DNA from: Kocuria sp.
GTDB lineage: Bacteria > Actinomycetota > Actinomycetes > Actinomycetales > Micrococcaceae
NCBI GenBank assembly: GCA_031179495.1
Contig: JAPSHS010000008.1
Coordinates: 1-40,634 of the forward strand
DNA length: 40,634 nucleotides
Reading direction: 5' to 3'
Shown: piece by piece, positions 8,089 to 16,304 of the stretch
How positions within the stretch are numbered: position 1 is the first letter of the stretch
Layout: every line of letters starts with the position of its first letter
Position numbers and translations under genes: made by a program
Notes under the pieces: generated by a model
Database searches by the model: none
Told to the model about the DNA's origin: nothing
Seen by the model: only the letters and a program-made list of their open reading frames with translations

Positions 8089-9938
8089 GCGACCCCCGCC
8101 CGGACGGCGGTGCGCGCCGGCGTCCCGCCGGTCCGGTCGCGCGCGGCCGGGGGACCGGGCGGGACGAGCCGGGCGTCGACCGCCGCGCACACGGCGTGCA
8201 GCAGCATCAGGTGCACCTCCTGGATCACCGAGGTGCTGGGCGCGGCCACCGTGAGGGCCTCGTCCGCCAGCTCGGTGAGCGGGTTGGGGCCCGGGCCGGT
8301 GAGGGCCCAGACGTGCAGCCCGTGCTCGCGCGCCCTCCCGGCCGCGGCCAGCACGTTGGGGCTGCGCCCGCTGGTGGAGAGCACGACCAGGACGTCGCCG
8401 TCCCGGCCGTGGGCGCCGACCTGGCGGGCGAAGACCTCCTCCGGGCCGTAGTCGTTGACGATGGCGGTGAGGCTCGAGGTCTCGGCGGACAGGCACACGG
8501 CCGACAGCGGCCGCCGGTCGTCGACGAAGCGGCCGACGAGCTCGGCGGTGAAGTGCTGCGCCTCCGCAGCGCTGCCGCCGTTGCCCGCGACGAGCACGCG
8601 CCCGCCGTCGGTCAGCAGCCCGGCCAGGCGGGCGCCCCAGCGGTCCACGACGTCGGCGTGCCGGACGGCCTCGCGGGCGGCGACGGCGAGGTCGTCCGCG
8701 TGGGTGCCCAGCCAGCGCTCGGTCTGCGCGCGCAGGGGCGGGTGCTCGCGGCGGTGGCGCTCGACGACCCGGGCGTACGCGCGCTCCGTCTGCTCGGCGA
8801 TCCGGCGCCAGCCGAAGAGCCGCTCGACGCGCTCACGGCCGGTGCGGCCCATCCGGGCGGCCAGCTCCTGGTCCTCGAGCAGGGTGCGCAGGGCGGTGGC
8901 GGTGGCGGCGACGTCCCGCGGGGGGACGTGCAGCCCGGTCACGCCGTCCTCGATGCTGTCCAGCAGCCCGCCCACGGCGGTGCCCACCACGGGGCGGGCG
9001 CAGGCCATCGCCTCGAGCGGGACCATGCCGAACGGCTCGTACCAGGGGGTGCACGCGACGACGTCCGCGGAGGCCAGCAGGGCCGCGGCGTCGTCGTGGT
9101 CCACGCGGCCGAGCAGCTCCACCCGGTCGTCCACGCCGAGCTCGCGGGCCAGCGCCCGCAGGCGCAGGGCCTCGGGGTCGCGGTCGAGGCCGGAGCGGTC
9201 CGGCCCGCCCGCCACGACGAGCTCCGCGCCGGGCAGCTCGGCCAGCGCGCGCACGACGACGTCCACGCCCTTGCGCTCCACGAGCCGGCCCAGGGCCACG
9301 ATCCGGGGACGGCCGGACCTGGCGGGCCGCGGCGCCGGGACGAACGCGTCGAGGTCCACCCCGCACGGCACCACGTCGATCCGGGACTCCTGCCCGCCCA
9401 GGGCCAGCAGCTCCGCCCGCTCGTCCCGGCAGGTCGCCAGGACCAGGTCCGCCGCGGCGACGATCTCGTTCTCGACCGCGAGCCGGCCGGCCGGACTGGT
9501 GTCGGCCGCGCCCTGGTGACGGCGCTTCACGGCACCGAGTGCGTGGAAGGTCTGCACCACCGGGATCTGCAGGGTCTCGGCCGCCCGGCGGGCGGCGATC
9601 CCGGACATCCAGAAGTGGGCGTGCACGAGGTCGGGGGCGCCCTCGCGCGCCCAGTCGCGGGCCAGCCAGCGCCCGAACTCGTCCATGTAGGGGGCGAGGT
9701 CGTCCTTGGGCAGCGGGCTCGGGGGCCCGGCCGGGACGTGCACCACGCGCGCTCCGGGCGCCAGCTCGACGACGTCGGGGTTGTGCGTGTCGTCGCGGCG
9801 GGTGTAGACCGCCACCTCGTGGCCGAGACGGGCGAGGCCCGTGGCCAGGGCGGCGACGTAGACGTTCTGCCCTCCGGCGTCGACCCCGCCGAGCGCGGCC
9901 AGGGGGCTGGCGTGCTCGGAGACCATTGCGATTCTCAT
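8085..9938 (-). CDS. GT4 glycosyltransferase fused to GmhA-type sedoheptulose 7-phosphate isomerase
   Basis: One uninterrupted 617-codon frame contains two enzymes. Residues 1-395 are a GT4 transferase similar in layout to sucrose-phosphate/MshA-type enzymes: MRIAMVSEHASPLAALGGVD, then VVQTFHALGAVKRRHQG, GRLVERKGVDVV and CTPWYEPFGMVPLEAMA. Residues 400-600 are a SIS domain with AGNGGSAAEAQHFTAELVGR, LSTSGRSPN and QEVHLMLLHAVC, the motifs of GmhA, which isomerises sedoheptulose 7-phosphate to D-glycero-D-manno-heptose 7-phosphate. ATG at 9938 has a GGAGAAGG site and overlaps the previous stop (ATGA). The frame is also open upstream, but that part is antisense-like. GmhA is normally a separate protein of roughly 190-200 residues, so this is a genuine fusion in the sequence. 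The last 20 residues are low complexity. Confidence 0.92.
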   Translation of the reverse strand: MRIAMVSEHASPLAALGGVDAGGQNVYVAALATGLARLGHEVAVYTRRDDTHNPDVVELAPGARVVHVPAGPPSPLPKDDLAPYMDEFGRWLARDWAREGAPDLVHAHFWMSGIAARRAAETLQIPVVQTFHALGAVKRRHQGAADTSPAGRLAVENEIVAAADLVLATCRDERAELLALGGQESRIDVVPCGVDLDAFVPAPRPARSGRPRIVALGRLVERKGVDVVVRALAELPGAELVVAGGPDRSGLDRDPEALRLRALARELGVDDRVELLGRVDHDDAAALLASADVVACTPWYEPFGMVPLEAMACARPVVGTAVGGLLDSIEDGVTGLHVPPRDVAATATALRTLLEDQELAARMGRTGRERVERLFGWRRIAEQTERAYARVVERHRREHPPLRAQTERWLGTHADDLAVAAREAVRHADVVDRWGARLAGLLTDGGRVLVAGNGGSAAEAQHFTAELVGRFVDDRRPLSAVCLSAETSSLTAIVNDYGPEEVFARQVGAHGRDGDVLVVLSTSGRSPNVLAAAGRAREHGLHVWALTGPGPNPLTELADEALTVAAPSTSVIQEVHLMLLHAVCAAVDARLVPPGPPAARDRTGGTPARTAVRAGVA

Positions 9939-10894
9939 GCTGTCACCTTCTCCAGGATGCGGTCCCAGTCCGCGAGGAAGCGGTCCAGGCCGTAGTGTCT
10001 CAGGGCGTGCTCGCGGGCGGCGGTGCCCGCGGCGGCCGCCGCGTCGGGATCGTTCAGCCAGTGCCGGGCCTGCGCCGCGAGGGCCTCCGGGTCGTTGGAG
10101 AGCAGCCCCGCGCCCGGTGGCACCGCCCGCGGCGCCTCCGTGGTCGAGAGGCCGAGCACCGGCATGCCGATGGTCATGGCCTCCAGCAGTGCGAGCCCCA
10201 GGCTCGTCCACCGGTAGGGGTGGAAGTAGGCCCGGTGCGCGCCGAGGGCCCCGTGCAGCCTCTCCTGAGGATAGTTCTCGTGCAGCCGCCCGGCCATGTG
10301 GGGCGCGTGCGCGGCCAGCTGGTCCATGCCCATGCCGTACACGTCCACCGGCAGCTCCTGCGCCAGCGCCGTCAGCAGGTCGGTGCCGGCGATCCGTCCA
10401 CGGCGCACGGGCTCGTTGACCACGGCCGCCAGGCTGGCCGTGCGACCGGTGTAGAGCGGGCCGGGGTCGAGGATGCCGTGCTCCACCACCTCGGTGGGGG
10501 CGACCCCGTTGTCCCACATCATCCGGTTGAAGTGCGTCACGTGCACCACGGGGACGTCCGTGCGCCCGGCCAGCGGGTGCCGGGTGGCCACCGCGGGCCC
10601 GCGCGGGGTGTCGTGCTCGACGTACACGGCCGGCACGTCGGCGCCCGCCCGGCGCCCGGTCCAGCGCTCGAGGAGCTCGAGCTCGTGCGGGCGCTGGAGC
10701 ACCACGGCGTCGACCTCGGCGTCGGCCAGCTCCTCGGGGCCCAGCTCCACGGCGGAGGCCGGCCACTGCCAGGTCTCGGCGCGGCCACGGCCGTCGGGGC
10801 CACGGTCCTCGACGACGGGCAGCAGGTAGGTGTGGGGACCGTGGACGAACGAGGTCGTCCACGAACCGTGGACGTGCCAGATCAGGATGCGCAC
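9935..10894 (-). CDS. GT-B fold glycosyltransferase
   Basis: A 319-residue protein starting with GTG at 10894 (site AAGGAGG) and reading MRILIWHVHGSWTTSFVHG. VYVEHDTPRGP, VVHVTHFNRMMW and EHGI form the middle. The C-terminal part has AYFHPYRWTSLGLALLEAMT followed by GMPVLGLSTTEAP, the donor-binding block of GT4/GT1-like enzymes. It overlaps the end of the upstream GT9 gene by 13 bases and the next gene by 4, so it lies inside a continuous translational chain. It is shorter than typical GT4 proteins (about 370 residues) because the N-terminal domain is compact. Substrate unknown; by context a sugar of the heptose glycan. Confidence 0.85.
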   Translation of the reverse strand: MRILIWHVHGSWTTSFVHGPHTYLLPVVEDRGPDGRGRAETWQWPASAVELGPEELADAEVDAVVLQRPHELELLERWTGRRAGADVPAVYVEHDTPRGPAVATRHPLAGRTDVPVVHVTHFNRMMWDNGVAPTEVVEHGILDPGPLYTGRTASLAAVVNEPVRRGRIAGTDLLTALAQELPVDVYGMGMDQLAAHAPHMAGRLHENYPQERLHGALGAHRAYFHPYRWTSLGLALLEAMTIGMPVLGLSTTEAPRAVPPGAGLLSNDPEALAAQARHWLNDPDAAAAAGTAAREHALRHYGLDRFLADWDRILEKVTA

Positions 10895-11982
10895 CGGGGT
10901 CCTCCTTCCGGTTCGGGAACGGGGGCGGGGGCGCGGCGCGCCAGGTCCGCGACGGCGGCGACCACCGCCGAGGGGGGCACCGAGGACAGGCACGGGTGCC
11001 CGGGGACGGGGCAGTCGCGGGCCCGGGAGCCGCGGCAGGCCGCGGTCCGGTCCCCGAGGAGCACGACGGGCACCCCGTAGGGGGCCCACCGCTCGGGCGG
11101 GACCACCGGGGAGAACAGGGACACGACCGGGGTCCCCACGGCGGCCGCGAGGTGGGCGGGCCCGGTGTTGCCGACGACGACGCAGGCCGCCGCGTCCAGC
11201 ACGGAGGCCAGGCCCGGCAGGTCGGTCCGCCCGGCCAGGTCCAGCACGGCCGCGCCGGGAGCCCTGTCCTGTGCGGCGGCCAGGGTCGCGGCGGTGAGCG
11301 CGCGCTCCCCCGGGCCTCCGGTGAGGACCACCGTGTGCCCCGCGGCCGCGAGCCCGGCCGCCAGGGACCCGGCGTGCTCGGGGGTCAGCCCGCGCGACGG
11401 CACGGAGGCCCCGGGGTGCAGCACCACGTAGCCGCCGCCCCGCAGCGCGGCGGGGAGCTCCGGCGGCAGCGGGGGCAGCGGCCGGCGCACGGCCAGGCGC
11501 AGGTCGGCCGCCGCGGGCGCGGGGGCGCCCGCCGCGACCGCGAGCTCGCACGCCGCCTCGACCTCGTGCCCGCCGCCGGGCGGGTCCGCGCGGCGGTGCC
11601 GGACGTCGAGCAGCGATCCGGGGTAGTCCTCGCTGGTGGCCACCACGCGGCCGATCCCGGCCAGGCGGGCGAGCAGCGCCATGGGCAGCGGGCTCTGGTG
11701 GAAGGACGTGAAGACCACCGCGAGGTCGTAGCCCCGGGCGGCCAGGTCGCGGACGAGACCGAGCGTGGCGTCCCGGTCCACCGGCGGCGGCCGGAACCCG
11801 GACCAGGGGGCGGAGTACTCGAGGACCTCCTCCACGTCCGGCAGCAGCCGGGCGGCGGCCGCCCCGGAGGGCGAGGCCAGCAGGTCCACCGGGCTCCCCG
11901 TCCGGGCCAGGGCCCGGACCGCGGGACCGGTCAGCAGGACGTCCCCGTCCGAGTCGAGGCGGACGGCGAGGGTGCGGCCCAT
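10882..11982 (-). CDS. Glycosyltransferase family 9 (ADP-heptose transferase-like)
   Basis: The 366-residue product begins MGRTLAVRLDSDGDVLLTGP, close to the LRxDxxGDxxLxxP start of heptosyltransferases. It also contains VVLHPGASVPSRGLTPEH, VVLTGGPGERAL and VVGNTGPAHLAAAVGTPVV with SLFSPVVPPERWAPYG. All are GT9 signatures. Near the C-terminus there is a cysteine-containing segment (CRGSRARDCPVPGHPC) also found in many Gram-positive GT9 proteins. ATG at 11982 lies two bases after the upstream stop. This and the 337-residue protein are the two heptosyltransferase-like enzymes of the locus; they are only distantly similar to each other, which suggests different acceptors. Confidence 0.92.
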   Translation of the reverse strand: MGRTLAVRLDSDGDVLLTGPAVRALARTGSPVDLLASPSGAAAARLLPDVEEVLEYSAPWSGFRPPPVDRDATLGLVRDLAARGYDLAVVFTSFHQSPLPMALLARLAGIGRVVATSEDYPGSLLDVRHRRADPPGGGHEVEAACELAVAAGAPAPAAADLRLAVRRPLPPLPPELPAALRGGGYVVLHPGASVPSRGLTPEHAGSLAAGLAAAGHTVVLTGGPGERALTAATLAAAQDRAPGAAVLDLAGRTDLPGLASVLDAAACVVVGNTGPAHLAAAVGTPVVSLFSPVVPPERWAPYGVPVVLLGDRTAACRGSRARDCPVPGHPCLSSVPPSAVVAAVADLARRAPAPVPEPEGGPRCAS

Positions 11983-11984
11983 GC

Positions 11985-13631
11985 TCAGCCCCGGGCCGCG
12001 GCCGCGGCCGACGGGGCCGGGACCTCGGTCGTGGCCGCGTCGGCGCCGCCGAGCACGGAGGCGACCGCGTCCGTCAGGGTGGCGGCCACGGCCGGCGCGG
12101 CGGCGACCTCCTCCGGGCGGGTCATGGGCGTGGGCACCAGCACGGAGCGGGCACCCGCGGCCTGGGCGGCCTCGACGTCGGCGCCGATGTCGCCGATCAG
12201 CACGCACTCGGTGGGGTCCACGCCCAGTGCGGCGGCGGCGGCGAGCACCATCCCGGGGCGGGGCTTGCGGCACGCGCAGTCCTCCTCGGGGGCGTGCGGG
12301 CACAGCTGCCAGGTGTCGAACGGGCCGAGGAGCTCGGCCACGCGGGCGTTGACGGCGTCGACCTGCCCGCGGGTGAGCAGGCCGCGGCCGATGCCCGACT
12401 GGTTGGAGACCACGCCCACGGCCAGCCCGGCCGCGCGCACCGCGTCCACGGCCTCTCTCGCCCCGGGGACGAGCTCGACCTGCTCCGGGTCGCCGTTGTA
12501 GGGCACGTCGTGGACGAGGGTGCCGTCGCGGTCGAAGAGCACCGCCCGGACCGGGACGGGCCACGGGCCGGTCCCCCGGTGCCGCCACCGTCCGCGGAGC
12601 TTGTGCTGCACGGCGGCCACGGGGATCGCCGCGCTCGTGCGGAGCATCCGGCTGAGCTCCGGGAGGAACTCGGGGTCCCCGGGGCGCGGGCCCGGCCCGA
12701 TGCGCAGCAGCACGAACCGGCCGGTGAGCCAGGCCCAGGCCGCCGCGCCGGCACCGGCGCCGGCCAGGGCGGTGCGGGCACCCGAGCGCCGGCCCCGCGC
12801 CGCGGCGACGAGGGCGGCGGCGAGGCCGGCCCCTGTGGTGCCCAGGGCGCCGACGGTCGCGACGTGCCACGTGAAGCCGCCGGCGGGCGCCTCGGCCGCC
12901 GCGCGCCAGCCGGGCCCGTGCAGCCGGCGCATCAGGGCGTCGTCGGCGTTGCCGGCCTGCACGCGCAGGCTCACGAGGTCGTCGGCGGGACGGACCGGGT
13001 GGGTGATCCGGCGCCGGCCGCGCACGAGCTGCCACCCCGCCCGGCGCACGCGCAGGGCGAGGTCGGCGTCCTCGCGGTAGGCCCGGGGGAAGCGCTCGTC
13101 GAAGCCGGAGACGGCCTCCAGGGCCGCCACGCGGTAGGCCATGTCCGCGGTCGCCCAGTCGGCGTCCTGCAGGGAGGCGGTGTTGCGCTCCCAGTCCGTG
13201 GGCCGCCGGGAGTCCGGGAGCGGGACGTCGATGCGGCCCTGGGTCGCGCCGACCTCCGGCCCGCAGGCCGCGAGGTCCCCGGCGAGGCGCTGGGCCCAGC
13301 CGGCGGGCAGCTCGACGTCGTCGTCGAGGAACGCGATCCACTCGGCGCCGGAGCGCCGGGCGGCGCGCCAGCCGCGGTTGCGGGCGGCAGCCGGGCCGCG
13401 CCCGTAGCCGCGCACCGTGCGCACGGTCCAGGCGACGGTGTCCGGGACCGTCAGCCGCAGAGGCTCCACGTCCCCGCGGCGGTCGTCGACCACGACGACC
13501 TCGAGGGGGCCGGGGTGCCCGGCGTCGACGTCCTGGGCGGAGAGGGTGTCCAGCAGCCACTGGAGGGTGGCCCGTCCCACCGAGGGGACGACGACGGCGT
13601 AGCTCGCCGGGGCGGCGGGAGCCGGCGTCAT
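11985..13631 (-). CDS. GT2 glycosyltransferase fused to GmhB-type heptose bisphosphate phosphatase
   Basis: A single 548-codon frame. Residues 1-about 345 are a GT-A family 2 transferase with VVVPSVGRATLQWLLDTL, EVVVVDDRRGD, IAFLDDDVELP and YREDADLALRVRRAGW, plus an alanine-rich hydrophobic stretch near 240-285. Residues 358-530 are a HAD-IIIA phosphatase: LFDRDGTLVHDVPY (nucleophile Asp367 and Asp369), VSNQSGIGRG, CPHAPEEDCACRKPRPGM and IGDIGADVEAA. The Cys-x-His...Cys-x-Cys zinc loop is specific to the GmhB/histidinol-phosphatase group. GmhB removes the 7-phosphate of heptose 1,7-bisphosphate. ATG at 13631 overlaps the carbamoyltransferase stop and has an AGGAGG site. The C-terminal 25 residues are low complexity. 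Such a GT-phosphatase fusion is unusual; no stop or frameshift separates the halves. Confidence 0.92.
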   Translation of the reverse strand: MTPAPAAPASYAVVVPSVGRATLQWLLDTLSAQDVDAGHPGPLEVVVVDDRRGDVEPLRLTVPDTVAWTVRTVRGYGRGPAAARNRGWRAARRSGAEWIAFLDDDVELPAGWAQRLAGDLAACGPEVGATQGRIDVPLPDSRRPTDWERNTASLQDADWATADMAYRVAALEAVSGFDERFPRAYREDADLALRVRRAGWQLVRGRRRITHPVRPADDLVSLRVQAGNADDALMRRLHGPGWRAAAEAPAGGFTWHVATVGALGTTGAGLAAALVAAARGRRSGARTALAGAGAGAAAWAWLTGRFVLLRIGPGPRPGDPEFLPELSRMLRTSAAIPVAAVQHKLRGRWRHRGTGPWPVPVRAVLFDRDGTLVHDVPYNGDPEQVELVPGAREAVDAVRAAGLAVGVVSNQSGIGRGLLTRGQVDAVNARVAELLGPFDTWQLCPHAPEEDCACRKPRPGMVLAAAAALGVDPTECVLIGDIGADVEAAQAAGARSVLVPTPMTRPEEVAAAPAVAATLTDAVASVLGGADAATTEVPAPSAAAAARG

Positions 13632-15265
13632 CGGGCCTCCTGGAAGAAGGAGGCGCGGCGGACCAGGTGCGGGCCGAGCACGAGCGCGGCCACGGGCGCG
13701 GAGCCGAAGAGCTCGAGGGCGTCGCGCGGGTCGTCGACCATGGGGCGGCCGGCGGTGTTGAGCGAGGTGTTCACGACGACGGGCACGCCCGTGCGCTCGT
13801 CGAAGGCTCGCAGCAGCGCCGCGATGCCGGCGTTGTCCTCGTCCGTGACGGTCTGGATGCGGGCGGTGCCGTCCACGTGGGTGACCGTGGGGATCCTCTC
13901 CCGCCACTCGGGGGCCACGTCGTGGACGAAGAGCATGAACGGGCTGGGCACCGGTCCGCCGCTGAAGATCTCGGCGGCGCGCTCCTCGAGGACCATGGGC
14001 GCCACCGGCCGGAACTGCTCCCGGCCCTTGACGTCGTTGAGCCGCTCGAGGTTCTCGGCGTGGATGGGGTTGGCGATCAGGGACCGGCGGCCCAGGGCGC
14101 GGGGGCCGAACTCGCTGCGGCCGTCGAACCACGCGACCACCCCGTTGTCCGCGAGGACGTCGGCGACCTCGCCGGCGAGGTCCTCGGGCGTCGTGAAGGG
14201 CACCTGCGCGGTGGTCAGCCACTGCGCGAGCTCCTCGGCGGACCAGCTGCGCCCGAGCGCCGCGGTGGGCTGCGGCTCGCCGAGGTCCCCGGCCTCCTGG
14301 GCCAGGTGCAGGGCGGCCCCCAGGGCGGTCCCGGAGTCGCCGGAGGCGGGCTGGACCCAGACCTCGTCGAAGGGCGTGTCCCGCCAGATCCGGGAGTTCG
14401 CCACGCAGTTCAGGGCCGTGCCGCCGGCCATGGTGAGCACCCGGTCGCCGGTCTGCCCGTGCAGCCAGGTGGCGAGGTCCACGAGGACCTCCTCGACCAC
14501 GGCCTGCACCGAGGCGGCGAGATCGGCGTGATCGCCGCCCCAGGTGCCGTCGTCGACCCGGCGCGGGGCGAAGCGGGTCCAGTCCGGGGCCTGGGCCGTG
14601 AAACCGCCGTCGCCGGTGGCGCGGACGGTCTTGCGCAGCTCGGGCAGGAAGCGGGGCTCGCCGTAGGAGGCCAGCGCCATGACCTTGAACTCGTCGGAGG
14701 AGCGCAGGAAGCCGAGGTGGTCGGTGAGGGACTCGTAGAGCAGGCCCAGGGACTCCGGCAGGGCCTGGCGGTGCAGGATCTCGAGCTCTCCGTCGCGGTA
14801 GCGCCCGGCCAGGTGCGAGTGCGCCTCGCCGCGGCCGTCGACCACCAGGACGCTGCTCGTGCGGGAGGGTGCGGCCAGACCGGCGGAGGCGGCGTGGGCG
14901 ACGTGGTGCTCGACGAAACGGACCTTCTCGCGGTCCAGGCCGGGCAGCACCTCGGCGATGAACCCCGGGGCGCGTCGGGCGTAGTCCACCCGGACCGGGT
15001 CGTACGGGTCGTCCGGCATCTCGGCGGCGATCGCGGGGTCGAAGGAGTAGCCGACGGCGTCCAGGTCCGCCGGGGTCAGCCCCGCCTCGGCGAGGCACCA
15101 GCGCATCGCCTGCTCGGGCAGCTCCCACGCGGAGAACGGCACGGGCCGCTTGCCGTGCTTGCGCCGCGAGAACCGCTCCTCCTCCGCCGCCGCCACCACT
15201 CTGCCGTCCACGACGAGAGCCGCCGCGGGGTCGTGAAAAATCGCGTTGATGCCCAGGTAGTTCAT
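13628..15265 (-). CDS. Carbamoyltransferase (NodU/CmcH/TobZ family)
   Basis: The 545-residue protein starts MNYLGINAIFHDPAAALVVD, has AAAEEERFSRRKHGKRP, HHVAHAASA (residues 120-128) and VVDGRGEAHS (Asp143). The C-terminal domain carries GGTALNCVANSR, FDGRSEFGPRALGRRSLIA, REQFRPVAPMVLEE and VVVNTSLNTAGRPMVD. These are the Kae1-like and YrdC-like parts of O-carbamoyltransferases, which transfer the carbamoyl group of carbamoyl phosphate, via a carbamoyl-adenylate, to a sugar hydroxyl. The His/His/Asp spacing fits the TobZ metal site. No ribosome-binding site precedes ATG 15265, and a -10-like box sits 7 bases upstream, so it may also be expressed as a leaderless transcript. By position it should decorate a sugar of the heptose glycan. 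Confidence 0.93.
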   Translation of the reverse strand: MNYLGINAIFHDPAAALVVDGRVVAAAEEERFSRRKHGKRPVPFSAWELPEQAMRWCLAEAGLTPADLDAVGYSFDPAIAAEMPDDPYDPVRVDYARRAPGFIAEVLPGLDREKVRFVEHHVAHAASAGLAAPSRTSSVLVVDGRGEAHSHLAGRYRDGELEILHRQALPESLGLLYESLTDHLGFLRSSDEFKVMALASYGEPRFLPELRKTVRATGDGGFTAQAPDWTRFAPRRVDDGTWGGDHADLAASVQAVVEEVLVDLATWLHGQTGDRVLTMAGGTALNCVANSRIWRDTPFDEVWVQPASGDSGTALGAALHLAQEAGDLGEPQPTAALGRSWSAEELAQWLTTAQVPFTTPEDLAGEVADVLADNGVVAWFDGRSEFGPRALGRRSLIANPIHAENLERLNDVKGREQFRPVAPMVLEERAAEIFSGGPVPSPFMLFVHDVAPEWRERIPTVTHVDGTARIQTVTDEDNAGIAALLRAFDERTGVPVVVNTSLNTAGRPMVDDPRDALELFGSAPVAALVLGPHLVRRASFFQEAR

Positions 15266-15272
15266 AGAGCGG

Positions 15273-15278
15273 AGTATT
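15273..15278 (-). promoter_or_regulatory. Candidate leaderless promoter (-10) of the carbamoyltransferase gene
   Basis: AATACT on the minus strand ends 7 bases before ATG 15265 in an AT-richer patch. There is no Shine-Dalgarno sequence, and the -35 region is weak. The spacing would put the transcript start at or next to the A of the ATG. Confidence 0.35.
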
Positions 15279-15314
15279 ACACAGACTGATCAGGCGGCTG
15301 ACTTTGGGGCCGTG

Positions 15315-16298
15315 TCACCGCTGGTGCGAGGGCGTTCCGGCCGTCTCGCGGCGCTCGTCGACCGGCTCCTCGACCGGCTCCTCGGCGGGCCGGCCGACCG
15401 GGTCGTGCCGAGGGGTCCCGCCGAGCTCCCGGACGAGGTCGTGGAGCTGCTCGGCGCCGCTGGGGTCCTTCGCGGAGCGCGCCTCGGCCGCCTTCCGCCC
15501 GGCCGCCGAGAGGCACCAGCGCAGCTGCTCCCCGAGGCGCCCCGGCCCGAGCTCCTCGGCCCCGACCACGGCGGGCCAGTCCCAGGCCCGTGCCTGCGCC
15601 GTGACCTTCCCGCCGCCGGCCACGGGGTCGACGGCCAGCACCGGGACGCCGGCCCGCAGCGCCAGGACGAGACCGTGCATGCGCATGCTCACCACGGCGT
15701 CGAGCCGGGAGATGACGGAGCCGACCTGCGCGGCGGTCGCGGGCAGGCGCCAGTCGCGCGGGTCCAGCCGGGTCTCCAGCGGCAGCCGCGCGGCGTCGAG
15801 GCCGCCCAGCCACTCCTCGAGCCCGGCCCGCGCCGCCTCGTGCCGGCGGCGGGCGCCGTACTCGTGCTGGCCGGAGGTGAGGTAGACGCCCAGCACTGGC
15901 ACGAGCCGCGGGGCCGGGCGCGCGGCCAGATCCCGGTGGGCGAGGGCCCCGGGACGGTCGCGGGCGATCACCCGGTGGAACCCGGAGGTCACGGGGTCGG
16001 CGGGGTCTAGCACGCTGACCCCCACCGCGATCCGGCGGCAGTGGTCGAAGCGCTCGTGCAGCTCCGCGATCGAGCGGCCCGTCGCCGGGCCGCAGACGAA
16101 CACCAGGTGGGTGTACCGGCTGGGATCGGCGTCGTCGAGCCGCAGCCCGCCGGGCGGGCACATCACCGCGCTCCAGGCGAGGTCGTACCGGAGGCCCGCC
16201 GCGTCGAGGGCGTCGGCGACGGCGTCCATGGCGAGGACGTCGCCGGCCGTCGCCTCGCCGTGCAGGACGCTGGACCAACCGACCACGAGTGTGCGCAT
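15315..16298 (-). CDS. Polysaccharide pyruvyl transferase family protein
   Basis: A 327-residue protein of the CsaB/PssK/AmsJ type (PF04230). It opens MRTLVVGWSSVLHGEATAGD and has HLVFVCGPATG and a C-terminal AVVSMRMHGLVLALRAGVPV followed by LAVDPVAGGGK. The SMRMHG block with the conserved histidine is the PEP/UDP-like pocket signature. These enzymes place a pyruvate ketal on a sugar, giving a negative charge that in Gram-positive bacteria can anchor S-layer proteins. It starts the minus-strand locus; ATG 16298 lacks a ribosome-binding site and has a -10-like box 6 bases upstream. The C-terminus ends in an acidic proline-rich tail (EEPVEEPVDE) encoded by a duplicated 12-base unit at 15359-15382. 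The gap to the carbamoyltransferase is 49 bases. Confidence 0.82.
   Translation of the reverse strand: MRTLVVGWSSVLHGEATAGDVLAMDAVADALDAAGLRYDLAWSAVMCPPGGLRLDDADPSRYTHLVFVCGPATGRSIAELHERFDHCRRIAVGVSVLDPADPVTSGFHRVIARDRPGALAHRDLAARPAPRLVPVLGVYLTSGQHEYGARRRHEAARAGLEEWLGGLDAARLPLETRLDPRDWRLPATAAQVGSVISRLDAVVSMRMHGLVLALRAGVPVLAVDPVAGGGKVTAQARAWDWPAVVGAEELGPGRLGEQLRWCLSAAGRKAAEARSAKDPSGAEQLHDLVRELGGTPRHDPVGRPAEEPVEEPVDERRETAGTPSHQR
15359..15382. repeat. Two tandem copies of a 12-base unit in the pyruvyl transferase tail
   Basis: CGACCGGCTCCT is repeated head to tail at 15359-15370 and 15371-15382. On the coding strand it gives repeated EEPV residues in the disordered tail, so copy number could vary without breaking the frame. 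Confidence 0.6.
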
Positions 16299-16304
16299 GT
16301 CCCG

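Noticed and set aside
5389..8451. 1020-codon plus-strand open frame across the GT9 and hldE genes
   Set aside because: The translation is Arg/Pro/Ser-rich without motifs, and the opposite strand encodes two complete, well-known enzymes.
9939..10862. Upstream in-frame extension of the GT4-GmhA gene
   Set aside because: The extension lies out of frame over another glycosyltransferase gene and reads as low-complexity text; the GT4 motif starts exactly at ATG 9938.
13632..15128. Upstream extension of the GT2-GmhB frame
   Set aside because: It overlaps the complete carbamoyltransferase gene in another frame and has no protein-like motif.
13667..15289. Long plus-strand frame opposite the carbamoyltransferase
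   Set aside because: Gly/Val/Arg-rich antisense text with no supported start; the minus strand encodes a full-length known enzyme.
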